A DNA stretch of 64,000 nt from Comamonas sp. lk (GTDB taxonomy: Bacteria > Pseudomonadota > Gammaproteobacteria > Burkholderiales > Burkholderiaceae_C): the NCBI GenBank assembly GCA_945860595.1, contig CAMAQV010000001.1, positions 124,001-188,000 on the forward strand. The letters run 5' to 3'. How positions within the stretch are numbered: the stretch's first letter is position 1; each line of letters opens with the position of its first letter. A program made the translations under genes and the position numbers. The notes beneath the pieces were generated by a model, which did not search any database, had not been told where the DNA came from, and saw nothing but the letters and a program-made list of their open reading frames with translations. Positions 32,921 to 41,832 of this stretch are shown piece by piece.

Positions 32921-34277
32921 GCGATGCCGCAGCGGCCGCACTGGGGACAGGCACCGCTGCTGCCGCAGGCCCGGAAGAGCCCACCTGCAGCACCGACTCA
33001 AAGCGCTGCAACTCAGACTGCAGATGGTGCTGCTGCTGGGCAAACCACAGTTCCCAGTTGGGTTGGCTGCTCAGGGTGCGCCAGCTTGGCGAGGTGCGCA
33101 GCGTCTCTAAGGCCTCGTGGCGCTGAGCCAGCGCGCTGCGCAAGGCGCGCAGGCGCGCTTGCACGGCTAGGCTTTCCTCGTCCGCCGCCTGGCTCTGGGC
33201 TGCAGCGTTCCCGTCTTGCGGCGGGGCGGCAGCAGCAGGCGCCTGGAATCCGGCGCGCGCCACAGATTCCTGGAGAGCGAACAAGGCCGTCATATCACCA
33301 CGGCGGTAACTGCCTTGCAGGGCTTGGAATAACTGCGCTGCGCGGTCCTGATCGGTATCGGCGACCCGGTCGGGGTGGCACTGCATGGCCAGTTTGCGGT
33401 AGAGCTGCTTGAGTTGGTCCAGCGCATCGGCATCCAGATGAGCCGGCCCCGCTTCGCTGTCCGGGGCTGCTTGCGCCGCCTCGTATTCGTCCCAGCGCTG
33501 TCGCGCCGCGTAGGCGTCTTCTCGCGCTGTCTGGTCTTGCAGCGCAAGGTGGTGCAGGTACTGGGCTTTGGAACGCAGGTAATCCCGCATCAAGGGGCCC
33601 AAGGCCTGTTCCTGTGCGTGGTCAAACAAGGCCATCTGGCGCTGTGTTTCTGCAATTTCAGCTTGGGCCGCCAGAGCATGGTTTTGCAATACGCGCGCCA
33701 GCCATGCGTGTTGCACCGCACCGCCGTCCTGCCGCAATTGCACGGCACGTGCAGCCGATCCATCGCCGGGCAGCGCAGCGCTGTGCGCCAGCCAGCCCGC
33801 CTCTTCATCCAGGACTTGCCGAGTCTGGCGCACAAAATCGGCATCGCCCCAGCACACCAGGCCGGGTACTGCGGCAGCATCATCCGGGGGGCAAATTCCG
33901 GCACCCAGCTTGCCTGTGAACACCACGGCCTCGTCCAGCAGGACGACCAGCGGAGGAAACGGCAGATCGGCAGGGGTCGTCGCCGTACCGCTTTGCAGCC
34001 AGCTAATCTGACCCCCGATGGCACTCAAACGCTCCCAGGCGATCGCTGACTGGCGATTCAAAGCCGTGTCGGGCAGTGCGAGTTGCACCGTCAATCCTTT
34101 GCGGCGGGTTTGGACCAGGGCGTCAAACACCAAGCGCGGCACGGTGTGCTGGCAGCGCACCGTGACTCGGACACGGCTCTGATCCAGTGCGTCTTCCAGT
34201 TGCGCCCACTCCTGGGCGAAAAAAGCTTGCGGTACGACGGCATAGGGGCGCCCGGTGGCCTCGAACATGTCAGTCAT
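32913..34277 (-). CDS. J-domain protein with a PLD-like N-terminal region
   Basis: Protein of 454 residues. Residues about 281 to 345 form a J domain with the HPD motif at 301 to 303 (QLYRKLAMQCHPDRVADTD), so it should stimulate a DnaK-type Hsp70. Residues about 10 to 150 resemble a degenerate phospholipase-D-like fold (alternating hydrophobic strands, LVVLLDEAVVFTGKLG), but no HKD motif is present. Helical coiled segments flank the J domain, and the C-terminus is Ala-rich. The start overlaps the stop of the upstream Sel1 gene by 8 bases (ATGACTGA), and the WDW gene overlaps its own stop in the same way. Confidence 0.85.
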   Translation of the reverse strand: MTDMFEATGRPYAVVPQAFFAQEWAQLEDALDQSRVRVTVRCQHTVPRLVFDALVQTRRKGLTVQLALPDTALNRQSAIAWERLSAIGGQISWLQSGTATTPADLPFPPLVVLLDEAVVFTGKLGAGICPPDDAAAVPGLVCWGDADFVRQTRQVLDEEAGWLAHSAALPGDGSAARAVQLRQDGGAVQHAWLARVLQNHALAAQAEIAETQRQMALFDHAQEQALGPLMRDYLRSKAQYLHHLALQDQTAREDAYAARQRWDEYEAAQAAPDSEAGPAHLDADALDQLKQLYRKLAMQCHPDRVADTDQDRAAQLFQALQGSYRRGDMTALFALQESVARAGFQAPAAAAPPQDGNAAAQSQAADEESLAVQARLRALRSALAQRHEALETLRTSPSWRTLSSQPNWELWFAQQQHHLQSELQRFESVLQVGSSGPAAAAVPVPSAAAAASHV

Positions 34278-35595
34278 AGCCGTGCAAATTCTTCTTTTGG
34301 GCCTCGCGCGCCATGTCTTGCGCCTGGGCGATGTGCTGGGGCGACATCCGCGCCGCAACAAACTCGCGGCCCTCCAACGCGGCGGCGTTACCTCCGGTTG
34401 CGCCGATGTTGAACCACATATGGGCTTTAACATAGTCCTGCAAGGTGCCAGACCCTTTGGCATACATCCAACCCAGGGCGGCTTGCGCCGGGGCAAACCC
34501 CATGACCGCAGCCGACCGGTGAGAGACCAGGGCCTGCTGCAGCTTGGGCCCACCGGGCTGCTCGCGCTCATACAACTGACCTAAATTGAACCAGGCACTG
34601 GCTTCGCCCTGGTCTGCGGCCAATTGCAACCACTGGCAGGCAACCTCCGCATTGGCCGGGGCCCCCTGGCCATTGGCGATCAAAACCCCCATCTGCAATT
34701 GGGCTGGCGCGTCACCCGCTTCTGCGGCCTGGCCGAACCAGGACAAGGCCTGCGCGAAATCCTGGTCCATGCCCTCACCCAAAAGCGCCATGACGCCCAG
34801 GTTGAACTGCGCCGACACTTCGCCCAGCGCGGCAGCGGCGCGGTAATGTTCTACCGCCTGCGCCGGGTTGCTGGCCAGACCCACGCCACTGCCGTACATC
34901 ACCCCGAGGTTGTAGTGCGCCGCCGGATCACCCCGCGCAGCGGCCTTGCCGTACCAATGCAGAGCCTTGTCGTAATCGCGCGCAAAACCCGTGACCGCGC
35001 TGTACAAGTGGCCCAGGTTGAACTGCGCCCGCACATGCCCCTGATGCGCAGCGCGGGTGTACCAGTCCTCGGCCTGCACCCAGTCGGGCGGAGCCTTCTG
35101 CGCGCACAGCACACCCATGCCATATTGAGCCGCCGCTTCACCCGCGTCGGCACCCTGCGCAAAGTGGGTGCGGGCACGCTCCGGGTCTAGGGTGACGCCC
35201 TGGCCGTTGGCGTACATGATGCCCAAATTGGCATGGGCCAGCGGGTCGCCGTTGGCCGCAGCCTGTTCGTAGAGTGCACGGGCGCGGTCAAAGTCCTGCT
35301 CGACGCCAACGCCATTGGCATAAAAAACCGCCAGTTGGGACTGGGCACTCGGCTCGCCCTGGGCAGCAGCGGTTTCATACCAGCGCGCAGCCGACTCGAA
35401 GTCCTGCGGAACGCCCTGCCCGTGCGCATGCATCACGCCCAGGTTGGTTTGCGCTTGGACCTGGCCGCGCAGCGCGGCTGATTTGTAACACTGCAAAGCC
35501 TGGGCAAAATCCTGCGGCACACCCAGACCCTGGGCATACATACTCCCCAGGTTGGTCAGGGCGGCGCTGCGGGGATCAGCCAAGGCGAGGGTCAT
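34270..35595 (-). CDS. Sel1-repeat protein (11 repeats)
   Basis: Protein of 441 residues from the ATG at 35595: 11 Sel1-like repeats (for example LGSMYAQGLGVPQDFAQALQ) and a C-terminal helix with ARMSPQHIAQAQDMAREAQK. No signal peptide. A TTG 34 codons upstream is possible, but its extension lacks repeats, has no ribosome binding site and overlaps a candidate promoter. It is the first gene of the 12-kb string that ends in flgP, flgT and flhX-like, and is divergent from the sigma-54 activator gene. Confidence 0.88.
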   Translation of the reverse strand: MTLALADPRSAALTNLGSMYAQGLGVPQDFAQALQCYKSAALRGQVQAQTNLGVMHAHGQGVPQDFESAARWYETAAAQGEPSAQSQLAVFYANGVGVEQDFDRARALYEQAAANGDPLAHANLGIMYANGQGVTLDPERARTHFAQGADAGEAAAQYGMGVLCAQKAPPDWVQAEDWYTRAAHQGHVRAQFNLGHLYSAVTGFARDYDKALHWYGKAAARGDPAAHYNLGVMYGSGVGLASNPAQAVEHYRAAAALGEVSAQFNLGVMALLGEGMDQDFAQALSWFGQAAEAGDAPAQLQMGVLIANGQGAPANAEVACQWLQLAADQGEASAWFNLGQLYEREQPGGPKLQQALVSHRSAAVMGFAPAQAALGWMYAKGSGTLQDYVKAHMWFNIGATGGNAAALEGREFVAARMSPQHIAQAQDMAREAQKKNLHGYD

Positions 35596-35643
35596 GTGCG
35601 GCTTCGCGGCGAGGGCGGCGGTTGGCAAATAAGATAGACAGGC

Positions 35644-35670
35644 ATTATGCAATCCGGCACAGGGTGTCAA
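35644..35670 (-). promoter_or_regulatory. Possible sigma-70 promoter of the Sel1-J-WDW operon
   Basis: Minus strand TTGACA and CATAAT, separated by 15 bases (shorter than the usual 17), about 49 bases before the first Sel1 gene. The -35 is perfect; the spacer is poor. Confidence 0.35.
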
Positions 35671-35808
35671 AACCTTGTCAAATATGGATAGCTTCAAAAA
35701 AGTGTCCGCTTATCGACAGTCGCTGCTATCATGCGGCCTCGTTGGAAGTGAAGGGCGTGTAAACACCTCCCCCGGCTGTTGCCCCGGCCCCGTTGAACCA
35801 AAACCATT

Positions 35809-36951
35809 TTGACTACGCAAAAAGCCCGCAACGTTCCGAGTTTTGTCGGCGAAAGCGACGCCATCAAGGCGATCCGCAATTTGCTGCCCGTCGTCGCCGC
35901 TTCCAACTCCACGGTGCTGATCACCGGCGAGAGTGGCACGGGTAAAGAAATCGTCGCGCGGTCGCTGCACGAGCTATCGCCCCGATGCGGCGCGAATTTC
36001 GTCCCCATCAACTGCGCAGCCATTCCCAAAGACCTGATTGAGAGTGAACTTTTCGGCCACAAAAAAGGCGCGTTCACCGGCGCGGTCACCGACCGCGTGG
36101 GCAGGTTCGAGCTGGCGCATAACGGGTCGATCTTTCTCGATGAGATCGGAGACCTGCCGCTGGAACTGCAGGTCAAACTGCTGCGCGTGCTGCAAGAGCG
36201 TGTGGTCGATCCGGTGGGGGGCACGCGCCCGGTGGCGGTGGATGTGCGGGTGATTGCCGCAACCCACCGCGACCTCGAGGCGGAAATTGCGGCCGGGCGC
36301 TTCCGCGAAGACTTGTACTACCGCCTCAATGTGCTGCCGCTGAACACGCCGCCGTTGCGCGAGCGCAGCGAAGACGTGCCCACCTTGCTCACGTTTTTCG
36401 CCAAACACCACGCCGCAGCGGGCGAGGCACCCATCAGCTTTGCATCGGATTTCATGGAGGCGCTCAAGTCCTATTCGTGGCCGGGCAATGTCCGTGAGCT
36501 GTCCAACCTGATCGACCGCTTCAGTACCCTGTTTGCCGGCCAGAAGCTGGAGCTGCGCAACTTCGCCTCCAGCCTGCTGCCCAAAGGCCTTGCGGCGCTG
36601 AAGGCAGTGTCGGACCAGAACCCCTCGCTGCCGCTGGAATTTGAGGAATCTGCCGTACTGCTGGGCAACCAGGACAACCCGCACTCCGGCGGCATTTTCG
36701 AGGAAACCGAAGAAGACGAGCCGGCCCTGCACAACGAGGTCGAGCACATGACCTTTTTGTCCGAAGGCCTGCCGGTCTTGCCCCCTGAAGGCTTGTCACT
36801 CAAGCACCGCCTGGCCGAAATCGAACGCGATTTGATCGCGCAGGCACTGAGTCGCACCAAGGGCAATGTGTCGCAAACGGCACGCATTCTGAACGTGCAG
36901 CGCACCACACTGATCGAAAAAATCCAAAAGTTCGGCCTGCGCAGCGATTGA
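35809..36951 (+). CDS. Sigma-54-dependent flagellar activator lacking an N-terminal regulatory domain
   Basis: Protein of 380 residues: AAA+ domain with Walker A GESGTGKE (40 to 47), the sigma-54-contact motif GAFTGA (87 to 92), Walker B SIFLDE (107 to 112), and a C-terminal Fis-type helix-turn-helix (about 337 to 378, NVSQTARILNVQRTTLIEKI). Nothing precedes the AAA+ domain, unlike FleQ or FlrC/NtrC types. An in-frame TGA 15 bases before the TTG start rules out a longer N-terminus. It very probably activates the sigma-54 flagellar promoters in this window. It may be constitutive or controlled by FlhG or partner proteins. Confidence 0.92.
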   Translation: MTTQKARNVPSFVGESDAIKAIRNLLPVVAASNSTVLITGESGTGKEIVARSLHELSPRCGANFVPINCAAIPKDLIESELFGHKKGAFTGAVTDRVGRFELAHNGSIFLDEIGDLPLELQVKLLRVLQERVVDPVGGTRPVAVDVRVIAATHRDLEAEIAAGRFREDLYYRLNVLPLNTPPLRERSEDVPTLLTFFAKHHAAAGEAPISFASDFMEALKSYSWPGNVRELSNLIDRFSTLFAGQKLELRNFASSLLPKGLAALKAVSDQNPSLPLEFEESAVLLGNQDNPHSGGIFEETEEDEPALHNEVEHMTFLSEGLPVLPPEGLSLKHRLAEIERDLIAQALSRTKGNVSQTARILNVQRTTLIEKIQKFGLRSD

Positions 36952-36981
36952 ACTGCGCCGCGCCGGCACTGGCGCTATGGC

Positions 36982-37974
36982 CTACTCGGTCGTGCCAGGC
37001 CGTGGGTACTGAACTGGGCGCTCCCGCGGCTTGGCCGGTGGCGGTGGCGGCGGGGCAGCAGCAGCGCGGGCAGCGGCCTCCTGGTCCATCTTGTCTTTCA
37101 CGCCTTTGGCCGCAGCCTCGGCCGCCTTTTTCAAGGCTGCCGTATCGGTCTGCACCACCACGGGTCGCTGACCCTGGGCAGCCAGTTGCTTCAAGAGTTC
37201 GCTCTGAGTCTGGATTTTTTGCTCCAGCGCCTGCACCTGTTTGGTGGTCTGCTCCAGTGCCTGCTGCAGTTGCTTGGTGTTGTCCGGGGTTTTACTTTCA
37301 GCGGCGGGCTTTTTGGCCATCGCGTCAATCAAATTGCTCAAGCCCTTGGCCACGTCATCGACGCGGGACTCGAGCTGCTTCTGCGAGGTCACTACGCCGC
37401 TTTGTTTGAGCGACACGTCGCCCAGCAGCGTGCCGGTGCCATTGAATAGATCAATCGATTCATCCATGGCAACCACCCGCTTGCCAACGGCAACCAGCAT
37501 GGCGTCGAGCTGTCCCACCCGCTCCTGCAAGCGGTAGGTCATGAAGCCGAACAAGGTAATGGCCACAACCGCCAGCGCCACAAAAATGGCCAACACGATC
37601 ATCCCCAAATTCTGCGCCGCCCCATAAGTCTCGGTGAGCTTGGCGGTGGCCTTTTGCATGGCTCCACCGGCCAGCGCCGCCAGCCCGGACGCGCGGGTGG
37701 CCAACTCGGCAGAGTCAATCAAGGAGGACTTCAGCTGGTTGATTTCCTCGACCTCCTTGTCATGCAAATCAGCCAGCACTTTCTCGACTGCGCTGGACGT
37801 GACAGCATGGGCCTGGGCATCAAACACGCGCGGCTCGTCGGACGCTGCCTCGGTGAGCGCGGGACTGTCGTCAGCATGGCTTGGGGTGTCATGGTCGCCC
37901 TGGGCATCGAAAGGCGGGTCGGCGATATCCGATGCATCCGCACCGGGTGTTGCGGTGGGGTCTTCTTGGTTCAT
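36982..37974 (-). CDS. Single-pass membrane coiled-coil protein, unrecognised
   Basis: Protein of 330 residues: an acidic disordered N-terminal 60 residues, helical segment 61 to 115, one transmembrane helix at about 124 to 146 (IVLAIFVALAVVAITLF), coiled coil about 150 to 265 (QALEQTTKQVQALEQKIQTQ), and a Lys/Ala then Pro-rich tail. GGAGAGACACCC precedes the ATG. It follows the 134-residue gene by 30 bases in the fliK-flhB operon. It resembles a generic membrane tether; no family recognised. Convergent with the sigma-54 activator. Confidence 0.85.
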   Translation of the reverse strand: MNQEDPTATPGADASDIADPPFDAQGDHDTPSHADDSPALTEAASDEPRVFDAQAHAVTSSAVEKVLADLHDKEVEEINQLKSSLIDSAELATRASGLAALAGGAMQKATAKLTETYGAAQNLGMIVLAIFVALAVVAITLFGFMTYRLQERVGQLDAMLVAVGKRVVAMDESIDLFNGTGTLLGDVSLKQSGVVTSQKQLESRVDDVAKGLSNLIDAMAKKPAAESKTPDNTKQLQQALEQTTKQVQALEQKIQTQSELLKQLAAQGQRPVVVQTDTAALKKAAEAAAKGVKDKMDQEAAARAAAAPPPPPPAKPRERPVQYPRPGTTE

Positions 37975-38004
37975 GGGTGTCTCTCCAAAATTGGGGGCAC
38001 GGGG

Positions 38005-38409
38005 CTAAGAGGCTTCAAAGCCGTGCTCCAGCTCGTCCAACACGGCGCGCATTTTTTCGTTTTCGATCCGCAGATGTATCAAGCGGGCTGGAAAGTTCAT
38101 CTCCGGTGCAATCTCTTCGGCCTCGTCTTGACGAGGTGGCGGGGTCGTAGGCTCCGCCGTGAACAATCGGCCACGGTTTGCAGCCACTGCGTTTTCCGCA
38201 GAAGCAGGGTCATCGGGCCTGGGCTTGCCAATCGCCACGGTGTCGCGGTCTACGGGTTCGCTGACGTCCACATATTCGGGCTCCGCAATCTCATTTTGCC
38301 GAATAACGGTATCGCGGGGGGCTGCGACATGGCTTTTGGCAACCGTGCTGCCCGGGGCCATGGACACCTCATGGGGGGCGCCGCTGCGGATAAATTGCGG
38401 TTCACTCAT
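38005..38409 (-). CDS. Small unrecognised protein of the flhB operon
   Basis: Protein of 134 residues. The first 90 or so are low-complexity and rich in Pro, Ala, Asp and Val (PEYVDVSEPVDRDTVAIG). The last 35 form a likely helix (FPARLIHLRIENEKMRAVLD). No signal or membrane segment. The start overlaps the upstream gene stop by 4 bases (ATGA). Probably a soluble partner of the neighbouring membrane proteins; function unknown. Confidence 0.8.
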   Translation of the reverse strand: MSEPQFIRSGAPHEVSMAPGSTVAKSHVAAPRDTVIRQNEIAEPEYVDVSEPVDRDTVAIGKPRPDDPASAENAVAANRGRLFTAEPTTPPPRQDEAEEIAPEMNFPARLIHLRIENEKMRAVLDELEHGFEAS

Positions 38410-39869
38410 CGCTTGTTCTCCTGGCGTTTTTGGGCGTACGCATCCGCCGCTTCGGGTGTGAACTGCTCTTTCATCGAGCGCGCAGACCGGATTTGCCCGC
38501 CTCTGGGCACATTGGGATTCTGGTTATAGGCGACGGCCGCAGCCTGCGACTCGAACGGGCCGGACATGACGCAAAACTGGGTATTGGTGTCCCCCGGCAG
38601 ATAAAAGGCCACCAAACGGGCACGTTTCAGGTTAGTGTGGGCCTGCATCCACTGATTTGCCTCGGTATAACTGGGCACGATGACGTGCTGGACTAGAAAA
38701 GTACCAGCGGGCATTTGCTGAACCCAGCTTTGCCCGGCGCGGATCTGCGCGGGGGCGATGACTACCTCTTCGCTAGCGGGAGGGGCCCGTTCCGGCGTCG
38801 CAGCAGCCTGCGCAGGGGTGGGTGCAGGCACTGGAGCCACCACCGGCGCGGGGGCGGCGTTGACCAGCGCCGGGCTTGTCACAGCCGCAGGCGCGTTCGG
38901 CGGATCAACTACGCCAGACACCGGCGCAGCAGCCCCTGCCGGGCCCGACGCAGGCGGGGCTTGCAGCGGGGCTGCGGCTTCGGCCGCTTGCTTGCCACCC
39001 ATCCACTGCACCACCGACTCCCGGTGTAAAACCGCCACCGTGGCCGCAGACAGCAGCAGCAAAACCACCATCCCGATCAACCACGCGGCCCAGCGCCGGG
39101 CAGCCCTGGGTGCGGCTGGGGCTGGTGCTTGCGGGGACGCATCAGGCACCGCATCAGGCGGCGGCGGTGCCGCTGTAACCGGTGCCGAGGGTGCCGACGG
39201 CGCGAACAAGGGCGGGTCATCCTGGGAGACTGCTTCCTTCGCAGGCAGTGCGGGTGCCGCAAGCGGTACGGCAATCTTTTGCAGCAAGGCGCGCACAGCA
39301 CCTTCCCGACCCTGGATCTGCGCCTGGGAGAGCATGATGTCGGCCTGCTCAGGCGTGGGCGGATCGATTTCCCAGTTCAAGATGCGCCGGCCGAATGAAA
39401 TCAGCAATTTTTGTTTTTTGCTGCCCTGGGGCAGCAGCATCACGATCCGGATATTGGCACCCGGGAAATGCTGTATCAGCCGGGCGAGCAGCTGGATTTC
39501 ATGGTCCGGCAAAGCCGATGCGTCGTGCACGATCCAGATTTTGGGGGGCGCAATCGGCACGCTGGCTTCCATGGCCTGTTGCACGGTGTAGTCGCTCAGG
39601 GCTGTATTGAAGCGGGCCAGCAAGGCCTCGGCGCTGGCAGGGAAATAGATCTCGATGCCGATTTCCGGCGCCACCGCACGCAGGCGCTCCACCAGAATCT
39701 TGCCGTAATGGTCCAGAATGGCTTCGTGGCGGCTCACCAGCGCCAGGCTCATGCCGTCCTGGGTCACGGCGGCCACAACGCCCTCCAGTCGCAACATATC
39801 GGCCGCGCGGAAGAGCAAGGGTGCCTGACCGTCAAAATCTTCGGAACGGGCGGTCAAGGGCGATCTCAT
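38406..39869 (-). CDS. DamX-like protein: degenerate ATPase-like domain, TM helix, SPOR-like end
   Basis: Protein of 487 residues coupled to flhB by a 4-base ATGA overlap. Residues 25 to 200 resemble an ExeA/DamX-type AAA region (IWIVHDASALPDHEIQLLAR has a Walker-B look) but show no P-loop. A Pro/Ala linker leads to a transmembrane helix at about 260 to 281. Another Pro/Ala linker leads to a periplasmic SPOR-like domain at about 386 to 467 (TFLVQHVIVPSYTEANQWMQ; FCVMSGPFESQAAAVAY). SPOR domains bind denuded peptidoglycan at poles and septa. A cell-pole anchor for the flagellar apparatus is a reasonable inference. Confidence 0.78.
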   Translation of the reverse strand: MRSPLTARSEDFDGQAPLLFRAADMLRLEGVVAAVTQDGMSLALVSRHEAILDHYGKILVERLRAVAPEIGIEIYFPASAEALLARFNTALSDYTVQQAMEASVPIAPPKIWIVHDASALPDHEIQLLARLIQHFPGANIRIVMLLPQGSKKQKLLISFGRRILNWEIDPPTPEQADIMLSQAQIQGREGAVRALLQKIAVPLAAPALPAKEAVSQDDPPLFAPSAPSAPVTAAPPPPDAVPDASPQAPAPAAPRAARRWAAWLIGMVVLLLLSAATVAVLHRESVVQWMGGKQAAEAAAPLQAPPASGPAGAAAPVSGVVDPPNAPAAVTSPALVNAAPAPVVAPVPAPTPAQAAATPERAPPASEEVVIAPAQIRAGQSWVQQMPAGTFLVQHVIVPSYTEANQWMQAHTNLKRARLVAFYLPGDTNTQFCVMSGPFESQAAAVAYNQNPNVPRGGQIRSARSMKEQFTPEAADAYAQKRQENKR

Positions 39870-41023
39870 GTGGCAGCCTCCGGCACCAGCGGTTTGCCGT
39901 CGGTGTCAAACAGCATGGCCTTCGGAATTTTGGGCACCGGGCGTGCCATCGGGTCCACGCCCGGCTGCACCTGCGCCAGGCTAAACACATACGCGATGAC
40001 CTGCGCCACCGCGTGGTAGAGGGCTTCCGGGATGGACTGGTCGAGCTCCGTGGTGAAGTACAGCGCACGGGCCAATTCCGGTGCGGCAAAAATCTCAATG
40101 CCGTGGGTCTTGGCCTCTTCGCGGATACGGGTCGCGGTGAAATCCACGCCCTTGGCCAGCAAAATCGGCGCGCCATCCGACGTGGGATCGTAGGCCAGGG
40201 CCACTGCAAAGTGCTCCGGGTTGGTGATGATGACGTCGGCGTCTTTGACCTTTTGCATCATGCGCTGGGTCGCGACCTCGCGCTGGCGGCGCCGGATCTG
40301 CTGCTTAACCTCGGGGCGACCCTCCATGTCCTTCATCTCGTCCTTGATTTCCTGCTTGGTCATGCGCATGCGCTTCAAGAAGGTGTAGCGCTGGTAGGGC
40401 ACGTCGATGAGCGCAATCAGCAACAAACTCCCGGCCAGCCACAGCATGGACTCCGAAATTAACGAACCCGACAAGGCCATGGCCGGCCCGAGCTCCATGT
40501 TGCCCACCGACACCAGCGCACTGAAATGGCGGTCCAGCATCAGAAACAGCACCATGGCAACCAGACCGAACTTCAATATCGACTTGATCAGTTCCACCGC
40601 CGCCTGGGCACCGACCATGCGCTTGATACCGCTCAAGAGGCTGAGTTTTTCAAGTTTCGGCGCAATAGCTGCCAGCGAAAAATGGTACCCCCCGGTCACT
40701 CCGGATGCCATGATGGCCAGCACAGCAGTCAGCAGCATCAAGGGAAGAATCATCAACAGGCCGTCGGTCAACTGGCTGCCGAAGACCGCCGGCAGCAGCG
40801 TCGGCGTATCCAAGGTCTTGCGGTCAAATGTAAAGCCGGACGCAAAATACTTCGCAATCTGGTTGAACCACAAGTCGCCCATATAGGCCATCATGGCCAT
40901 CGCACCCAACACCACTGCCGCACCGGTTGCCTCGTTGGAGCGGGCAAACTGGCCTTCGTCGCGGGCGCGGCGCAAGCGCCGGGCGGTCGGCTCTTCGGTG
41001 CGTTGGGCGTCATCGTCAGCCAT
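39866..41023 (-). CDS. flhB: Flagellar export switch protein FlhB
   Basis: FlhB (385 residues): four membrane helices in residues about 30 to 210 and a cytoplasmic C-terminal domain. It autocleaves to switch export from rod/hook to filament substrates. The cleavage motif reads N268-P269-E270-H271, not the usual NPTH; Asn and Pro, the chemically essential residues, are kept. The family linker GRPEVKQQIRRRQRE precedes it. It follows fliR by 9 bases and overlaps the DamX-like gene. Confidence 0.96.
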   Translation of the reverse strand: MADDDAQRTEEPTARRLRRARDEGQFARSNEATGAAVVLGAMAMMAYMGDLWFNQIAKYFASGFTFDRKTLDTPTLLPAVFGSQLTDGLLMILPLMLLTAVLAIMASGVTGGYHFSLAAIAPKLEKLSLLSGIKRMVGAQAAVELIKSILKFGLVAMVLFLMLDRHFSALVSVGNMELGPAMALSGSLISESMLWLAGSLLLIALIDVPYQRYTFLKRMRMTKQEIKDEMKDMEGRPEVKQQIRRRQREVATQRMMQKVKDADVIITNPEHFAVALAYDPTSDGAPILLAKGVDFTATRIREEAKTHGIEIFAAPELARALYFTTELDQSIPEALYHAVAQVIAYVFSLAQVQPGVDPMARPVPKIPKAMLFDTDGKPLVPEAAT

Positions 41024-41032
41024 GCTCTGCCT

Positions 41033-41803
41033 TTAGCCCAGACCCATCTGGGCACGGACTTCATTAAACCCCTGCAGCCATAACCACTGGATGCGACCGG
41101 CCATACTGGGCAGGGCCACCATCAGAACCGCAAAACCCGCAATCATCATGGCCGGCAGGCCGACCGAGAAGATATTCAACGCTGGCGCGGCGCGCGTCGC
41201 CACACCCAGCCCGAGGTTGACAAAGAGCATGGTGATCATCACCGGCAGCGCCAGCAGCACCGCGCCCAGAAACATCATGGAACTCCAGACCACAAAATGG
41301 GCCCAGGCATCCGCTGTCAGCAAACCCTTGCCAATCGGCAAGGTGTTGAAGCTGTCCATGACCATACCGATCAGCAGGGTGTGACCACCCAGCGCAATGA
41401 AGATCAGCGTGGACACAATCACCATGAACTGCGCTAACACCGGTACATTGCCCAGGTTGGGATCCAGCATGCTGGCGAATGAAAGGCCGATCGAGTTGGA
41501 GAGCGCCTGACCGGCCAGCACCATGGCAGCGGTACACACCTGCAGGGTCAAGCCCATGAGCAATCCAATCCCGATCTGGTTGAACATCTCCAACAGGCCA
41601 GTAGCCGATACCGGGTCGATAACAGGCCAATCGTGCAGCGGGAAAACCATCCAGGTCAAGGCCGCAGCGAGCAGGATACGCAGCCGCACATTGAGGGCGC
41701 GCAGGGAAAAAATCGGAGCCGACAGCAGCAGCGCGGAGATCCGCAACATGGGCCACAGGAAGAGGTAAAAGCGCTGCACGATGTCGCTGGCCAGAACGTC
41801 CAT
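41033..41803 (-). CDS. fliR: Export gate protein FliR
   Basis: FliR (256 residues) is a membrane component of the type III export gate, with about six hydrophobic segments. It contains the conserved FAPIFSLRALNVRLRI-like region near the start (APIFSLRALNVRLRILLA) and a gene-family order fliO-P-Q-R-flhB. Length is normal. The start has a weak AGAGCAG site. Confidence 0.95.
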   Translation of the reverse strand: MDVLASDIVQRFYLFLWPMLRISALLLSAPIFSLRALNVRLRILLAAALTWMVFPLHDWPVIDPVSATGLLEMFNQIGIGLLMGLTLQVCTAAMVLAGQALSNSIGLSFASMLDPNLGNVPVLAQFMVIVSTLIFIALGGHTLLIGMVMDSFNTLPIGKGLLTADAWAHFVVWSSMMFLGAVLLALPVMITMLFVNLGLGVATRAAPALNIFSVGLPAMMIAGFAVLMVALPSMAGRIQWLWLQGFNEVRAQMGLG

Positions 41804-41832
41804 GGTGCTGCTCTTTTCTGCGCGGCAGGGTA

